This document shows positions 43,007-51,655 of a stretch of 56,594 nucleotides of DNA, piece by piece. Numbering within the stretch: position 1 is the first letter of the stretch; the number at the start of each line of letters is the position of its first letter. Source of the stretch: Opacimonas sp040514355 (GTDB lineage: Bacteria; Pseudomonadota; Gammaproteobacteria; Enterobacterales; Alteromonadaceae); assembly GCA_040514355.1 (NCBI GenBank), contig JBEVCF010000139.1, forward strand, positions 1 through 56,594, given 5' to 3'. The notes beneath the pieces are model-generated. The model was not told the DNA's origin. It ran no database searches and was given only the letters and a program-made list of their open reading frames with translations. The translations under genes and the position numbers were made by a program.

Positions 43007-43585
43007 TTACTTTTTACACGATAGAAAATTTCTCAGGATATCGTGGCCTTGTTCTGTGAGTAACGATTCAGGATGAAATTGCACACCATAAATATGTTGT
43101 ACGGGATCTTCGATTGCCATAATTTCTATTTGGTCTTCATGCATGCACCAGGCCGTAACCGAAAAATTTTCACTTAACGTCTCGGGCGAAATAATGAGGG
43201 AATGATAACGCGTAGCGACAAATGGATTATTGACTCCTTTGAATAGCTGCCCAGTTGTATGGGTAACATTCGCTGTTTTGCCATGTAGTACACTGCGTGC
43301 ACGTGTAATTGTCGCGCCAAAACTCTGGGCAATCGACTGATGTCCAAGGCACACACCTAGCATTGGGATAAGTCCTGCAAATGTGCGAACCGCTTCAAGT
43401 GTCACACCTGCTTCATTTGGCGTGCAAGGACCGGGTGAAAATACCAAGAATTCAGGTGCTATGGAGGCGATGTCGGCACAAGTAATGTCATCATTACGCA
43501 CAACCTGCACGGTTTGCCCCAACTCCACAAAGTAACGCGCCAGGTTGTGAGTAAATGAATCGTAATTATCAATAAGTAATAGCAT
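43007..43585 (-). CDS. pabA: Aminodeoxychorismate/anthranilate synthase glutamine amidotransferase
   Basis: This class I glutaminase (192 residues) supplies ammonia to PabB (and sometimes TrpE) for p-aminobenzoate or anthranilate synthesis. The triad Cys is in GVCLGHQ (about residue 79), His and Glu in GVQFHPESLLTE. LLIDNYDSFTHNL opens it. There is no trpE or pabB next to it, and the argD neighbour favours pabA. The trpS stop is only 3 bases away, so the two are co-transcribed. Confidence 0.92.
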   Translation of the reverse strand: MLLLIDNYDSFTHNLARYFVELGQTVQVVRNDDITCADIASIAPEFLVFSPGPCTPNEAGVTLEAVRTFAGLIPMLGVCLGHQSIAQSFGATITRARSVLHGKTANVTHTTGQLFKGVNNPFVATRYHSLIISPETLSENFSVTAWCMHEDQIEIMAIEDPVQHIYGVQFHPESLLTEQGHDILRNFLSCKK

Positions 43586-43588
43586 GAC

Positions 43589-44599
43589 TTAGCGGTGTGC
43601 TGGAATAAAACCTACCGCCTTGTACGCATGCGCCAATGTTTTGGATGCTTTGGCTGATGCTTTTTCTGCGCCTTGTGCCATTACTTCATTCAGATAGGTT
43701 TGGTCGGCGCGGATTTCGTTGTAACGAGCTTGAATCGGAGTCAGCATGTCTACTACAGCAGTAGCGACATCGCCTTTTAAGTGACCATACATTTTATCGG
43801 TGTAGTCAGGCACTAAATCATCAATACTACGTCCAGTGGTGCAAGACAGCAAAGATAGCAAATTTGATACGCCTGCTTTGGTATCGGGGTCGTAGTAGAT
43901 GTTTGCGTTTTCATCAGAATCAGTGACAGCACGTTTGATTTTTTTCGTGATTTTTTTCGGATCCTCCAACAAACCTACAAAATTATTAGGATTGTCATCA
44001 GATTTAGACATTTTTTTGCTGGGATCTTGCAGGCTCATGACCTTTGCGCCTCCCGTTTTGGGGATATGAGGGTTGGGTAACGTAAACACATCACCATAGA
44101 GATTATTGAAACGTGTTGCGATATCACGCGTCAACTCTAAGTGTTGTTTTTGGTCCTCGCCAACGGGCACCTCATCTGCTTGGTAGAGTAAAATATCAGC
44201 AGCTTGGAGGACTGGATAGCCATACAAACCCACGTTGATGTTGGCCTCGTTTTTGGCTGACTTGTCTTTAAATTGCGTCATGCGATTGAGTTCACCCATT
44301 TGCGCATAACAGTTCAGTACCCACCCCAGTTGCGCGTGTTCTGGTACATGTGACTGCATAAAAATAGTGCTTTTTTGAGGATCAATACCACATGCTAAAT
44401 AGAGCGCTAGACCATCTAAACACGCTTCACGCAAAGCTTCAGGATCCTGTCTTACCGTAATAGAGTGCAAATCAGCAATCATAAACAAACAATCGTGACT
44501 GTCTTGCATCGCGACCCACTGGCGCAAGGCCCCCATATAATTGCCTATAGTCAGTTGACCAGAGGGTTGACAGCCACTAAGTACGATAGGTTTGCTCAT
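43589..44599 (-). CDS. trpS: Tryptophanyl-tRNA synthetase
   Basis: TrpS charges tRNA-Trp. The 336-residue class I synthetase has the GCQPSGQLTIGNYMGA segment (HIGH equivalent TIGN) and KMSKSDDN (KMSKS loop), plus GEDQKQHLELTRDIA. It lies between rpe and pabA, all on the minus strand. In E. coli the order is rpe-gph-trpS; gph is absent here. Confidence 0.97.
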   Translation of the reverse strand: MSKPIVLSGCQPSGQLTIGNYMGALRQWVAMQDSHDCLFMIADLHSITVRQDPEALREACLDGLALYLACGIDPQKSTIFMQSHVPEHAQLGWVLNCYAQMGELNRMTQFKDKSAKNEANINVGLYGYPVLQAADILLYQADEVPVGEDQKQHLELTRDIATRFNNLYGDVFTLPNPHIPKTGGAKVMSLQDPSKKMSKSDDNPNNFVGLLEDPKKITKKIKRAVTDSDENANIYYDPDTKAGVSNLLSLLSCTTGRSIDDLVPDYTDKMYGHLKGDVATAVVDMLTPIQARYNEIRADQTYLNEVMAQGAEKASAKASKTLAHAYKAVGFIPAHR

Positions 44600-44645
44600 A
44601 TTTTTCTTCTTTCAAAACAGTAAATAAAATCAAAGTTGGCGTAGT

Positions 44646-45314
44646 TTACTTCACCTGCGCCAATTCTGCACGCATCTCAGAAATAACCGCAGCATAATCG
44701 GGTTGATTAAAAATGGCAGAACCCGCCACAAATATATCTGCCCCAGCGTCTGCGATTTCACGAATATTTTTGCTATGAATCCCCCCATCCACTTCAATTT
44801 TTACTTGCAGATTGCGCGCTTGTAAAAACCGTTTTACCTGACGAATTTTATCCAATGTGTGAGGGATGAAGGTTTGGCCGCCAAATCCGGGATTGACGGA
44901 CATTAATAAAACATAGTCCAACTTGTGAATCACGTGCTCGAGAACATAAATTGGAGTCGCCGGATTCAAAACCAAGCCTGCTTGGAGTCCCGCACTTTTG
45001 ATCAGTTCAATACTGCGATCAATGTGTTGCGATGCTTCTGGGTGAAAGCTAATCATGCTGGCACCTGCAGCGATAAATTGCTCAATTAAGCTATCAACAG
45101 GCGTTACCATTAAATGTACGTCAATGTCTGCAGTAATGCCAAAGTCACGTAACGCTTTGCAAATGGGTGCACCAAATGACAAATTTGGGACGTAGTGATT
45201 ATCCATGACATCAAAATGCACAATGTCTGCGCCAGCCTCAAGCACACGAGAAACATCATCCCCTAAACGGGCAAAATCTGCAGATAGAATAGAAGGGGCA
45301 ATTTGATATGACAT
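44646..45314 (-). CDS. rpe: Ribulose-phosphate 3-epimerase
   Basis: Rpe interconverts ribulose 5-phosphate and xylulose 5-phosphate in the pentose phosphate pathway. The 222-residue TIM barrel has SILSADFARLG, HFDVMDNHYVPNLSFG and SVNPGFGGQ, with the catalytic Asp and metal His in these motifs. It is the first gene of the rpe-trpS-pabA transcript. In enterobacteria it follows dam; here the TorF gene and two small genes separate them. Confidence 0.97.
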   Translation of the reverse strand: MSYQIAPSILSADFARLGDDVSRVLEAGADIVHFDVMDNHYVPNLSFGAPICKALRDFGITADIDVHLMVTPVDSLIEQFIAAGASMISFHPEASQHIDRSIELIKSAGLQAGLVLNPATPIYVLEHVIHKLDYVLLMSVNPGFGGQTFIPHTLDKIRQVKRFLQARNLQVKIEVDGGIHSKNIREIADAGADIFVAGSAIFNQPDYAAVISEMRAELAQVK

Positions 45315-45418
45315 GGCAAAACCTTATTTTAGATAGAAGCGCCATTTTACACTTCTCACTAGGGAGATGAAACCGCCATCGACTAAAGGAGAGGGTTGCG
45401 CTATTGCAAAGCAAACAT

Positions 45419-45435
45419 TGCATCAAAATGGTGCA
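45419..45435. promoter_or_regulatory. NtrC-like binding site upstream of the TorF porin gene
   Basis: TGCATCAAAATGGTGCA fits the 17-base NtrC dyad TGCACCA-N3-TGGTGCA with one changed base. Its centre is about 116 bases upstream of the start point predicted from the sigma-54 promoter, the same geometry as at glnK. Confidence 0.6.
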
Positions 45436-45516
45436 ATATTTTTGTTCTGTCACTTGAATTACTTTGATATCACCGCAAATTTATGTAAGACATTGTTTTT
45501 ATTCTGATTTTAATGT

Positions 45517-45532
45517 TGGCATCAAAAATGCT
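45517..45532 (+). promoter_or_regulatory. Sigma-54-type promoter of the TorF porin gene
   Basis: TGGCATCAAAAATGCT holds the invariant GG-N10-GC of the -24/-12 promoter and most flanking consensus bases. Together with the NtrC-like site about 100 bases upstream, it indicates nitrogen-dependent expression of the next gene. Confidence 0.6.
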
Positions 45533-45651
45533 AAGTACTTATTAATTGCATTTGACCTTGTTAAGACAAGATAAGCAGTAAAATTTCGTCTTGGCGTGTC
45601 GACAAAGACGTCGTGAAGACAAACATAACTATTCTATTAATGGAGAAACAC

Positions 45652-46278
45652 ATGAAACTACTTAAATTAACAGCACTTAGTGCAGCACTACTTTCTACTT
45701 CAGCCTTAGCTGATTGGTCAGCCAATGTTGGTCTTGTCTCTGATTATCACTTCCGTGGTATTCAACAAACTGAATCTGCTTCTGCATCTGCAGGAATTGA
45801 TTACACTGACGGTGGCGTTTATGCGGGTCTTTGGACGGCTGAAGTTGAAGATGGTCTAGAAGTAGATTTGTATGGCGGTTACGGTCATGCATTTGAAAAC
45901 GGCCTTGAGCTAGGTATCGGTTTCACATCTTATCAATACACAGGTGATTTTGATTCTGAGTACAACGAAGTGAACTTAACGGGTGGCTTTGGTATGGTCA
46001 GCTTCGAATACAGTTTCGGTGAATGGAAAGGTCCAGTCGCAGGTGAAGGTATGGGTATAGACTCAGATTACTCATTCTACGCAGTGACGTTAGAAAAGAA
46101 TGGTTTCTACGGTACATTTGGTGCTTGGGGTAATGACTTTGATGGCGAGTATACCGAGTTTGGTTACGGTACTAGCTATGAAGGTTTTGACCTAGGTGTC
46201 GGTCTAGTATTTAGTGGCTCTGATTTAGACGATTCTGAATCATTGTACTTTTCAATCGGCAAGTCTTTCGATCTATAA
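45652..46278 (+). CDS. TorF family putative porin (Gcw_chp family)
   Basis: From ATG at 45652 (behind GGAGAA) the 208-residue protein starts with a signal peptide MKLLKLTALSAALLSTSALA and continues as a Gly/Tyr/Phe-rich beta-barrel: alternating strands such as DLYGGYGHAF and ELGIGFTSYQY, with a final Phe-rich strand. DYHFRGIQQTES near the N terminus is the Gcw_chp hallmark. It would sit in the outer membrane; the cargo is unknown. A sigma-54 promoter and NtrC-like site suggest a role in uptake of nitrogen compounds. A strong terminator follows. Confidence 0.85.
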   Translation: MKLLKLTALSAALLSTSALADWSANVGLVSDYHFRGIQQTESASASAGIDYTDGGVYAGLWTAEVEDGLEVDLYGGYGHAFENGLELGIGFTSYQYTGDFDSEYNEVNLTGGFGMVSFEYSFGEWKGPVAGEGMGIDSDYSFYAVTLEKNGFYGTFGAWGNDFDGEYTEFGYGTSYEGFDLGVGLVFSGSDLDDSESLYFSIGKSFDL

Positions 46279-46306
46279 CTTTACCTAAAGTTTACATTCA
46301 AAACAC

Positions 46307-46345
46307 AAAGACCAAAGTATGTAAATGCTTTGGTCTTTTTTTTTT
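46307..46345 (+). terminator. Intrinsic terminator of the porin gene
   Basis: AAAGACCAAAG and CTTTGGTCTTT form an 11-base perfect stem with a 10-base loop, followed by a long run of T. It begins 28 bases after the porin stop. Confidence 0.92.
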
Positions 46346-46385
46346 ATTAGTCTATAATGTAAACAATAAAAAATGAGGAGTAAAT

Positions 46386-46772
46386 ATGACAACCTCTAAC
46401 AAAGTAGTTGGTTTGTCTCTATTTGCGGTATTAGTGGTCGCAATTGATTTTGTCAGTGCCTGGAAGCAACAAGACCAACGTGCTTGTGAGCCCTCGCCTG
46501 ATTTTAGTGCTGCCTTTGTTATTCCCAACTTGGCACCGACTTCTCATTCACTTAACGAACAATTTAACAACCTGCATGCAGGTCAACAAGTTGCACACGT
46601 GTCTGACAGTCTTTCCAGACAACAGTGTCTACAACCCGAATACCATCAAGTGAGTTGGTATGATTGGTTGTTTTCTGACGCCGACTCAGCGACGTTCCAT
46701 TACTTGGATTTATTAGAACTTATTTCATCCTCTAAAGACCGTGAAAACACTCAACGCCCCCAAACGCAATAG
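46386..46772 (+). CDS. Hypothetical membrane-anchored protein
   Basis: The 128-residue product has one hydrophobic segment at residues 7-24 (signal anchor or signal peptide), then a hydrophilic region with two Cys and a WYDWLF patch. I do not recognise a family. The ATG follows GAGGAG, which supports expression. The DUF2970 gene starts 31 bases before its stop, on GTG, so the pair is probably coupled. Confidence 0.65.
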   Translation: MTTSNKVVGLSLFAVLVVAIDFVSAWKQQDQRACEPSPDFSAAFVIPNLAPTSHSLNEQFNNLHAGQQVAHVSDSLSRQQCLQPEYHQVSWYDWLFSDADSATFHYLDLLELISSSKDRENTQRPQTQ

Positions 46773-46971
46773 CCAATCCCAAATAACTAAACCTAGCCTA
46801 TTACAGGTCGTTAAATCCGTCCTTGCTGCAGCCATTGGCGTGCAATCAAAAAAAAATTATCAATCTGATTTTGCGAGTTCCACGATCGTTCCGTATGTAC
46901 TCGCTGGCATCATATTTGTGGTTTTGTTTATTCTGATTTTACTGCTGTGGGTCAATTCCATGTTGGCCTAA
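46741..46971 (+). CDS. DUF2970 small membrane protein
   Basis: The 76-residue protein has the DUF2970 features: LLQVVKSVLAAAIGVQS, a short polar stretch and one C-terminal membrane helix (VPYVLAGIIFVVLFILILLLW pattern). The function is unknown. Start is GTG at 46741, overlapping the preceding gene by 32 bases. It ends 9 bases before the convergent dam stop. Confidence 0.75.
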   Translation: MKTLNAPKRNSQSQITKPSLLQVVKSVLAAAIGVQSKKNYQSDFASSTIVPYVLAGIIFVVLFILILLLWVNSMLA

Positions 46972-46980
46972 ACACGCCCT

Positions 46981-47841
46981 CTATGGTGTGTAAACAGCAA
47001 TCACTTCTTGTACCTTTTCACGTTTAGTGCCAATTTGACTAATAGATCGTTGGACGGGGAAGACAAACTGTTGGTTAGCTCCGCTATACAATGTCTGTGT
47101 GAATGGGGTGTAATGATTCGAGATTATGGTTGTAATACCACGTGTGCGCGCATCTTGTGCCCGTCTGACTAGACGAGCTTGGTCGTCAAGACTAAAGTCA
47201 TTGCCAGCATAGGCAGTAAAGTTAGCGGTTTGGTTCAGTGGTACATAAGGTGGATCGCAATAGACGAGATCGCCAGCCTTAGTTCTGTTGAATGCTTTTT
47301 CAAAGTCGCCTTGAAATAACGTAGCATATTGTAGGCGTTGTCTTAGATTTTCAATTTCTTGAGCAGGGAAATAGGGTTTTTTATAACGGCCAAAGGGTAC
47401 ATTGTAACCACCAGAGCGGTTATATCGACACAACCCATTAAACCCATGACGGTTTAAATATAAAAAGAGTACAGCCCGGGTATCAGGATCAGTAGATTGA
47501 TTGAATTGTTCTCGAAGCGCATAGTACTGAGCTGGAGTGTTGGTTTCTGGCGTAAATAACGCTTGGGTTAAGCGGTGAAACTTTTTGGGGGCGCGTTTAA
47601 TAGCGCGATACAAACTGATCAAATCACGATTGGTATCACATAGTAGGTATTGCTCAAACGCCAGGTTTAAAAAGACTGAACCGCCACCAACGAACGGTTC
47701 GACCAAGCGTGTATAAGGTTGCTTGGGAATAGCGGCGCGGATATGTTCGATTACGCGGCGTTTACCACCCGGCCACTTCAATGCGGAGCGAACATCCGAA
47801 TTGGCTGAAGATGGTGATCCGGCATCATGGCGTTGATTCAT
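46981..47841 (-). CDS. dam: DNA adenine methylase
   Basis: Dam methylates adenine in GATC, marking the parental strand for mismatch repair and timing replication. The protein has LKWPGGKRR, the SAM motif EPFVGGGSVFLN and the catalytic DPPY (YCDPPYVPL), in the order of alpha-class Dam enzymes. From ATG at 47841 it is 286 residues (E. coli 278), with a longer, Ser-rich N terminus; a TTG six codons upstream is also open. damX, usually just upstream, is missing. Confidence 0.93.
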   Translation of the reverse strand: MNQRHDAGSPSSANSDVRSALKWPGGKRRVIEHIRAAIPKQPYTRLVEPFVGGGSVFLNLAFEQYLLCDTNRDLISLYRAIKRAPKKFHRLTQALFTPETNTPAQYYALREQFNQSTDPDTRAVLFLYLNRHGFNGLCRYNRSGGYNVPFGRYKKPYFPAQEIENLRQRLQYATLFQGDFEKAFNRTKAGDLVYCDPPYVPLNQTANFTAYAGNDFSLDDQARLVRRAQDARTRGITTIISNHYTPFTQTLYSGANQQFVFPVQRSISQIGTKREKVQEVIAVYTP

Positions 47842-48097
47842 TCTTGGCGTTAGTTTCAATCTTGATTGCTTACACTGTTTATGAACAGCCCGGCAAATCT
47901 TTTATAAAAAGTGGTAACGAGTGTAGCGCTTGCAACACGACTTGCCTAGTTGAAAAGTGATTTTTTACCATCAACAGCCCTTAAATCAACGACAAATGCA
48001 GTGTTTTAAGCATCTAAACTCGATGATTCAGTGAGTGACCATGGATGAAAAATTGTGCAAATTGCGTGCATCGTTAGCATTATGTAAGAGGCTTGAT

Positions 48098-49174
48098 TCA
48101 AGCCTCAATAGCTTGTTGTATTTCTGCTGTCGTGACGTCTGCAGTGACGACTGCATGGCCAATACCTTGCGGGATGATGAACCGAATTGCACCCGCTAAC
48201 ACCTTTTTGTCATGCGCCATGTGTTGCATATAGGTATCTACCGTCATCGAATCGGGACCTTTCACTGGCAAATCAAACGCAGCGTGCAAAGCACGAATAC
48301 GGCTAACATCAGTCTCATTCAACCATCCTTTTTGCTGGGCAACATGAGACGCGATAATGGTACCTGCGGCAACAGCTTCACCGTGCAACCAGTTACCATA
48401 GCCCATTTCTGCCTCAATCGCATGACCAAAAGTATGTCCGAGGTTTAACAAAGCACGCAAGCCTTTTTCACGTTCATCTTGTGCGACAATCTCAGCTTTA
48501 ATCGCACAACAACGTTCAATGATATGACTCAGAGCAGTCGGCTCTAATGTCCGAATATCGGCACTATGTTGTTCTAGCCAGTCAAATAAATCTGCATCGT
48601 ATATTATGCCGTATTTAATGACTTCTGCCATACCCGCAGCAAACTCACGTGGGGGAAGAGTGCGCAAAGTCTGCGTATCGATAATCACCGCTTGTGGTTG
48701 ATAAAAAGCACCAATCATATTTTTTCCTAGAGGATGATTGACAGCCGTTTTACCGCCTACGGATGAATCTACTTGTGCTAATAGCGTTGTTGGCACTTGC
48801 ATAAAATCAATGCCACGTTGGAAACACGCTGCAGCAAAGCCGGTGATATCACCAATAACACCGCCACCTAAAGCAATTAACGTGGTATCGCGAGAAGCAT
48901 GAACGGAAAGCAGAGCACTTTGAATTTTTTCAAAATGAGCCAAATCTTTATACTGCTCACCATCGGGTAATATGATGTCACTTGTACTACCAGTGCAAGC
49001 ACGTGCCAATGTCTGTTTGAGGGTATCCAAGTATACAGGTGCAACCGTCGTATTAGTGACGATAACAATGCGTTCACTTTTGATCTGCGAAAAGTGAGAC
49101 GCATCAGACAATCCGTTAGGAACAATATGGATTGGGTAGCTACGCGCCCCAAGTTCAACTGTTAAGGTAGCCAT
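48098..49174 (-). CDS. aroB: 3-dehydroquinate synthase
   Basis: AroB cyclises DAHP to 3-dehydroquinate, step two of the shikimate pathway, with NAD+ and a metal. The 358-residue protein has GGGVIGDITGFAAACFQRGIDF (split motif, NAD-binding), the Lys/Asp region VGGKTAVNHPLGKNMIGAF, and metal His in LLNLGHTFGHAIE and WLHGEAVAAG. It follows aroK by 20 bases in the conserved aroK-aroB unit. Confidence 0.96.
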   Translation of the reverse strand: MATLTVELGARSYPIHIVPNGLSDASHFSQIKSERIVIVTNTTVAPVYLDTLKQTLARACTGSTSDIILPDGEQYKDLAHFEKIQSALLSVHASRDTTLIALGGGVIGDITGFAAACFQRGIDFMQVPTTLLAQVDSSVGGKTAVNHPLGKNMIGAFYQPQAVIIDTQTLRTLPPREFAAGMAEVIKYGIIYDADLFDWLEQHSADIRTLEPTALSHIIERCCAIKAEIVAQDEREKGLRALLNLGHTFGHAIEAEMGYGNWLHGEAVAAGTIIASHVAQQKGWLNETDVSRIRALHAAFDLPVKGPDSMTVDTYMQHMAHDKKVLAGAIRFIIPQGIGHAVVTADVTTAEIQQAIEA

Positions 49175-49194
49175 GGGGCGTGTCTCCGAGGGGG

Positions 49195-49710
49195 TTATAA
49201 ACCGATCTTTTGAATGATTTGATTGGCAACAGAACGAGCACTTTGCTCATCTGTATCAACAATATAATCAGCCACTTCTTCATACAGTGGGTTGCGCTGT
49301 TCTGCTAGGTTGCGCAGTACAGTTTCTGGATCGTCTTTTTGTAATAACGGGCGACGCTTGTCGCGCTGTGTACGAGCTACTTGTTTGTCAATCGTTGTCT
49401 GTAAGTAGACGACAATACCGCGTGCGGATAAACGGTTACGTACTGCAGGCGTGACAATTGAACCACCGCCAGTGGCCAGTACAATACCTTGCTTATCAGT
49501 TAATTCGTTAATCGTTGTTTCTTCGCGTTTACGAAAGCCTTCCTCGCCTTCCAAGTCGAATATCCAGGCAATGTCTGCACCGGTTTTACGCTCAATTTCC
49601 TGATCTGAATCGAAGAATTCTAAATGGAGTTCGTCTGCTAAGTGGCGACCGATTGTGCTTTTGCCAGCACCCATAGGGCCAACCAAAAAGATATTACGTT
49701 TTTCAGCCAT
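49195..49710 (-). CDS. aroK: Shikimate kinase
   Basis: AroK phosphorylates shikimate at the 3-hydroxyl. The 171-residue P-loop protein has GPMGAGKST (Walker A), FDSD for shikimate and magnesium, GGGSI and the lid RDKRRPLLQ. Its position between pilQ and aroB is conserved in gammaproteobacteria. A 187-base gap to pilQ probably holds its own promoter. Confidence 0.96.
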   Translation of the reverse strand: MAEKRNIFLVGPMGAGKSTIGRHLADELHLEFFDSDQEIERKTGADIAWIFDLEGEEGFRKREETTINELTDKQGIVLATGGGSIVTPAVRNRLSARGIVVYLQTTIDKQVARTQRDKRRPLLQKDDPETVLRNLAEQRNPLYEEVADYIVDTDEQSARSVANQIIQKIGL

Positions 49711-49897
49711 ATCTGCTTAATTCGCTTTTGTGAAGTGAAAGATGTAAATGGGGAGCGTTGGTTCTGGTAGACCCCATTAATTGTTTTGTCCAAGCGCAAT
49801 GGGCTTTGCGACAAAACGGCTCATACCTCGTTCTAATTTCGAGTGGCCGGATTATCGCAGTCTTAGCAGTGGTATTCAAGTATTCTGTATGGTTATT

Positions 49898-51655
49898 TTA
49901 GTCTAAGATGATTTTTGGCGTAACAAAAATGAGTAATTCACGCTTTTGTTCAACCGAGGTTGTGTTACGGAACATTCCCCCAATGATAGGGATATCACCT
50001 AGCACAGGCACTTTGCTGATATCATCGGTGTTGATTTGTTGGAAAATCCCGCCCAATACAACGGTTTCGCCATTTTCGACTAACACCTGGGTTTTGATTT
50101 CTTGCGTATCAATCGCTACGGCAGGACCTGTTGAGGTAGATACGGTCTCGCCTCGAGTGTCTTGGGTCACAACCAAGTCTAAAATGATATGATTGTCAGG
50201 AGTGATATGCGGCGTTACTTTTAGACTCAGTACCGCTTTTTTGAACGCTACCGAGGTTGCGCCACTTGAGGCTGCTTGCACATAGGGAATTTCAGTACCT
50301 TGTTCGATATATGCCTCCTGTTGATTGGCAACAGTGATGCGAGGGCTGGCTATGATGTCCCCTTTATTTTCAGATTCCAATGCAGATAACTCTAAATCAA
50401 GGATCGCACCGTCGATGAGATTGGCGATCTGTACGCCGACACGACCTGCTGCATTAGTTACGGGCAAATTGACATTTAATCGATCCGATAATACAACATT
50501 ACCTGCACCAACTGCAGTGATGCGATTAGCACCAGCAGCTGTTCCAGCCCATGTATCATTATTGTTATTACTACCCGAGAAGCCCCAACGAATACCAAGC
50601 TGCTCATCAATATTCTCACGAACCGTGACCATGCGTGATTCAATCAGGACTTGTTTGACGGGGATATCCAAATCGGCAATTAACGACAAGGCTTGCAGTA
50701 GTGAATCTTGGGTATCGCGTAACAAAATTGTATTGGTGCGTTGATCAACTGCCACAGTACCTCGAGGTGAAAGCACTCGGTTTTGTTCAGAACGCAAGAT
50801 CTCGGCAAGATTTTCTGCTTTGGCGTAATTCACACGAATATTTTTGGAAAGTAAGGGCGCTAATTGTTGTGCTTGTTGTTGAGCATGTATTTCAGCGTGA
50901 TCTTGTGCGGCAAGCTCATCGCTGGGGGCAATCAGTAAAATATTACCTTCAATGCGTTTGTCGAGTCTGCGAATCTTTAAAATCATGGCAAGTGCTTGAT
51001 CCCAAGGTACATCTTGTAGATTGATAGTGACATTACCGATTACCGAGTCAGTTATGACTAAATTGAAGCCATTTATTTGTGCGATAATTTGTAATACTTG
51101 ACGCACCGGCACATCTTGAAAATCCAGTGTTATGGGTTTACCCACATACCCTGCGACTTGGTAAGCTACCTCAGGTTGTGTGCTCTTCTCAGTAAACGTA
51201 AAAACCAGACTTGCGGGCGTGATGTGTTGTTTTATATCGACTTCAGCGCGTGTATGAATGGAAAGATTCACCGCGTGTTCATGGTCAAAACTTTCGATTT
51301 CGGTGATCGTTGTGCCATATTGACTAACATCTAGTATCGTTAATTGTTCTGGAGAGAGTCTTGTAGCCTTAAAATGCAAAGCGATATGTAAGCCTGTTTG
51401 AACGACATTTGCAGGCGTAAATATTGGATTAGCAAAGTTTACAGTCAGTTGCGGTTGGCCTTCATCATTGCGTCTAAAGTCAAGATTGGTGATGGTATTG
51501 GTTATCAGGGAATCGGCTTGGGCAATAGCGGGTTGGGCAACCTGTAACGAGAGTAGCAAGGTAAAGTACAATAATAACATCCCGGCGTCCCAACTGCGGT
51601 TACATTGCACCTGCTGTGGCAGCCATTGGTTGATCAGGAGGCTAAACTTAAGCAT
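49898..51655 (-). CDS. pilQ: Type IV pilus secretin PilQ
   Basis: PilQ forms the outer membrane ring through which the pilus passes. The 585-residue protein has a signal sequence in a long N terminus, one AMIN domain (about 55-150), an STN-like domain (VPVRQVLQIIAQINGFN), a secretin N1 domain and the secretin core ending in VPVLGDIPIIGGMFR and ELLIFVTPKI. With a single AMIN domain it is nearer the Vibrio form than the longer Pseudomonas form. Its start overlaps the pilP stop by 8 bases. Confidence 0.95.
   Translation of the reverse strand: MLKFSLLINQWLPQQVQCNRSWDAGMLLLYFTLLLSLQVAQPAIAQADSLITNTITNLDFRRNDEGQPQLTVNFANPIFTPANVVQTGLHIALHFKATRLSPEQLTILDVSQYGTTITEIESFDHEHAVNLSIHTRAEVDIKQHITPASLVFTFTEKSTQPEVAYQVAGYVGKPITLDFQDVPVRQVLQIIAQINGFNLVITDSVIGNVTINLQDVPWDQALAMILKIRRLDKRIEGNILLIAPSDELAAQDHAEIHAQQQAQQLAPLLSKNIRVNYAKAENLAEILRSEQNRVLSPRGTVAVDQRTNTILLRDTQDSLLQALSLIADLDIPVKQVLIESRMVTVRENIDEQLGIRWGFSGSNNNNDTWAGTAAGANRITAVGAGNVVLSDRLNVNLPVTNAAGRVGVQIANLIDGAILDLELSALESENKGDIIASPRITVANQQEAYIEQGTEIPYVQAASSGATSVAFKKAVLSLKVTPHITPDNHIILDLVVTQDTRGETVSTSTGPAVAIDTQEIKTQVLVENGETVVLGGIFQQINTDDISKVPVLGDIPIIGGMFRNTTSVEQKRELLIFVTPKIILD

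Larger units (their letters stand above)
45315..45651. other. Regulatory spacer between rpe and the TorF porin gene
   Basis: No gene is seen in these 337 bases. The region carries the rpe promoter (minus, not assigned), an NtrC-like dyad at 45419-45435 and a sigma-54-type promoter at 45517-45532 directed at the porin gene. About 110 bases of leader would precede the porin ATG; a hairpin with arms CGTCTT and AAGACG at about 45587-45610 is possible within it. Confidence 0.65.

Noticed and set aside
48088..48106. Perfect inverted repeat at the aroB stop as a terminator
   Set aside because: The 9-base arms have almost no loop and no run of T follows on the minus strand, so it is not a normal intrinsic terminator. 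Part of it is coding sequence.
49783..49816. Hairpin between pilQ and aroK as a terminator
   Set aside because: The arms TTTTGT/ACAAAA and CGCAA/TTGCG are short and imperfect in register, with no T-tract in either direction.
49908..51334. Several plus-strand frames of 78-139 residues opposite pilQ
   Set aside because: pilQ is unambiguous in this stretch; the opposite frames have no start signals or recognisable domains.
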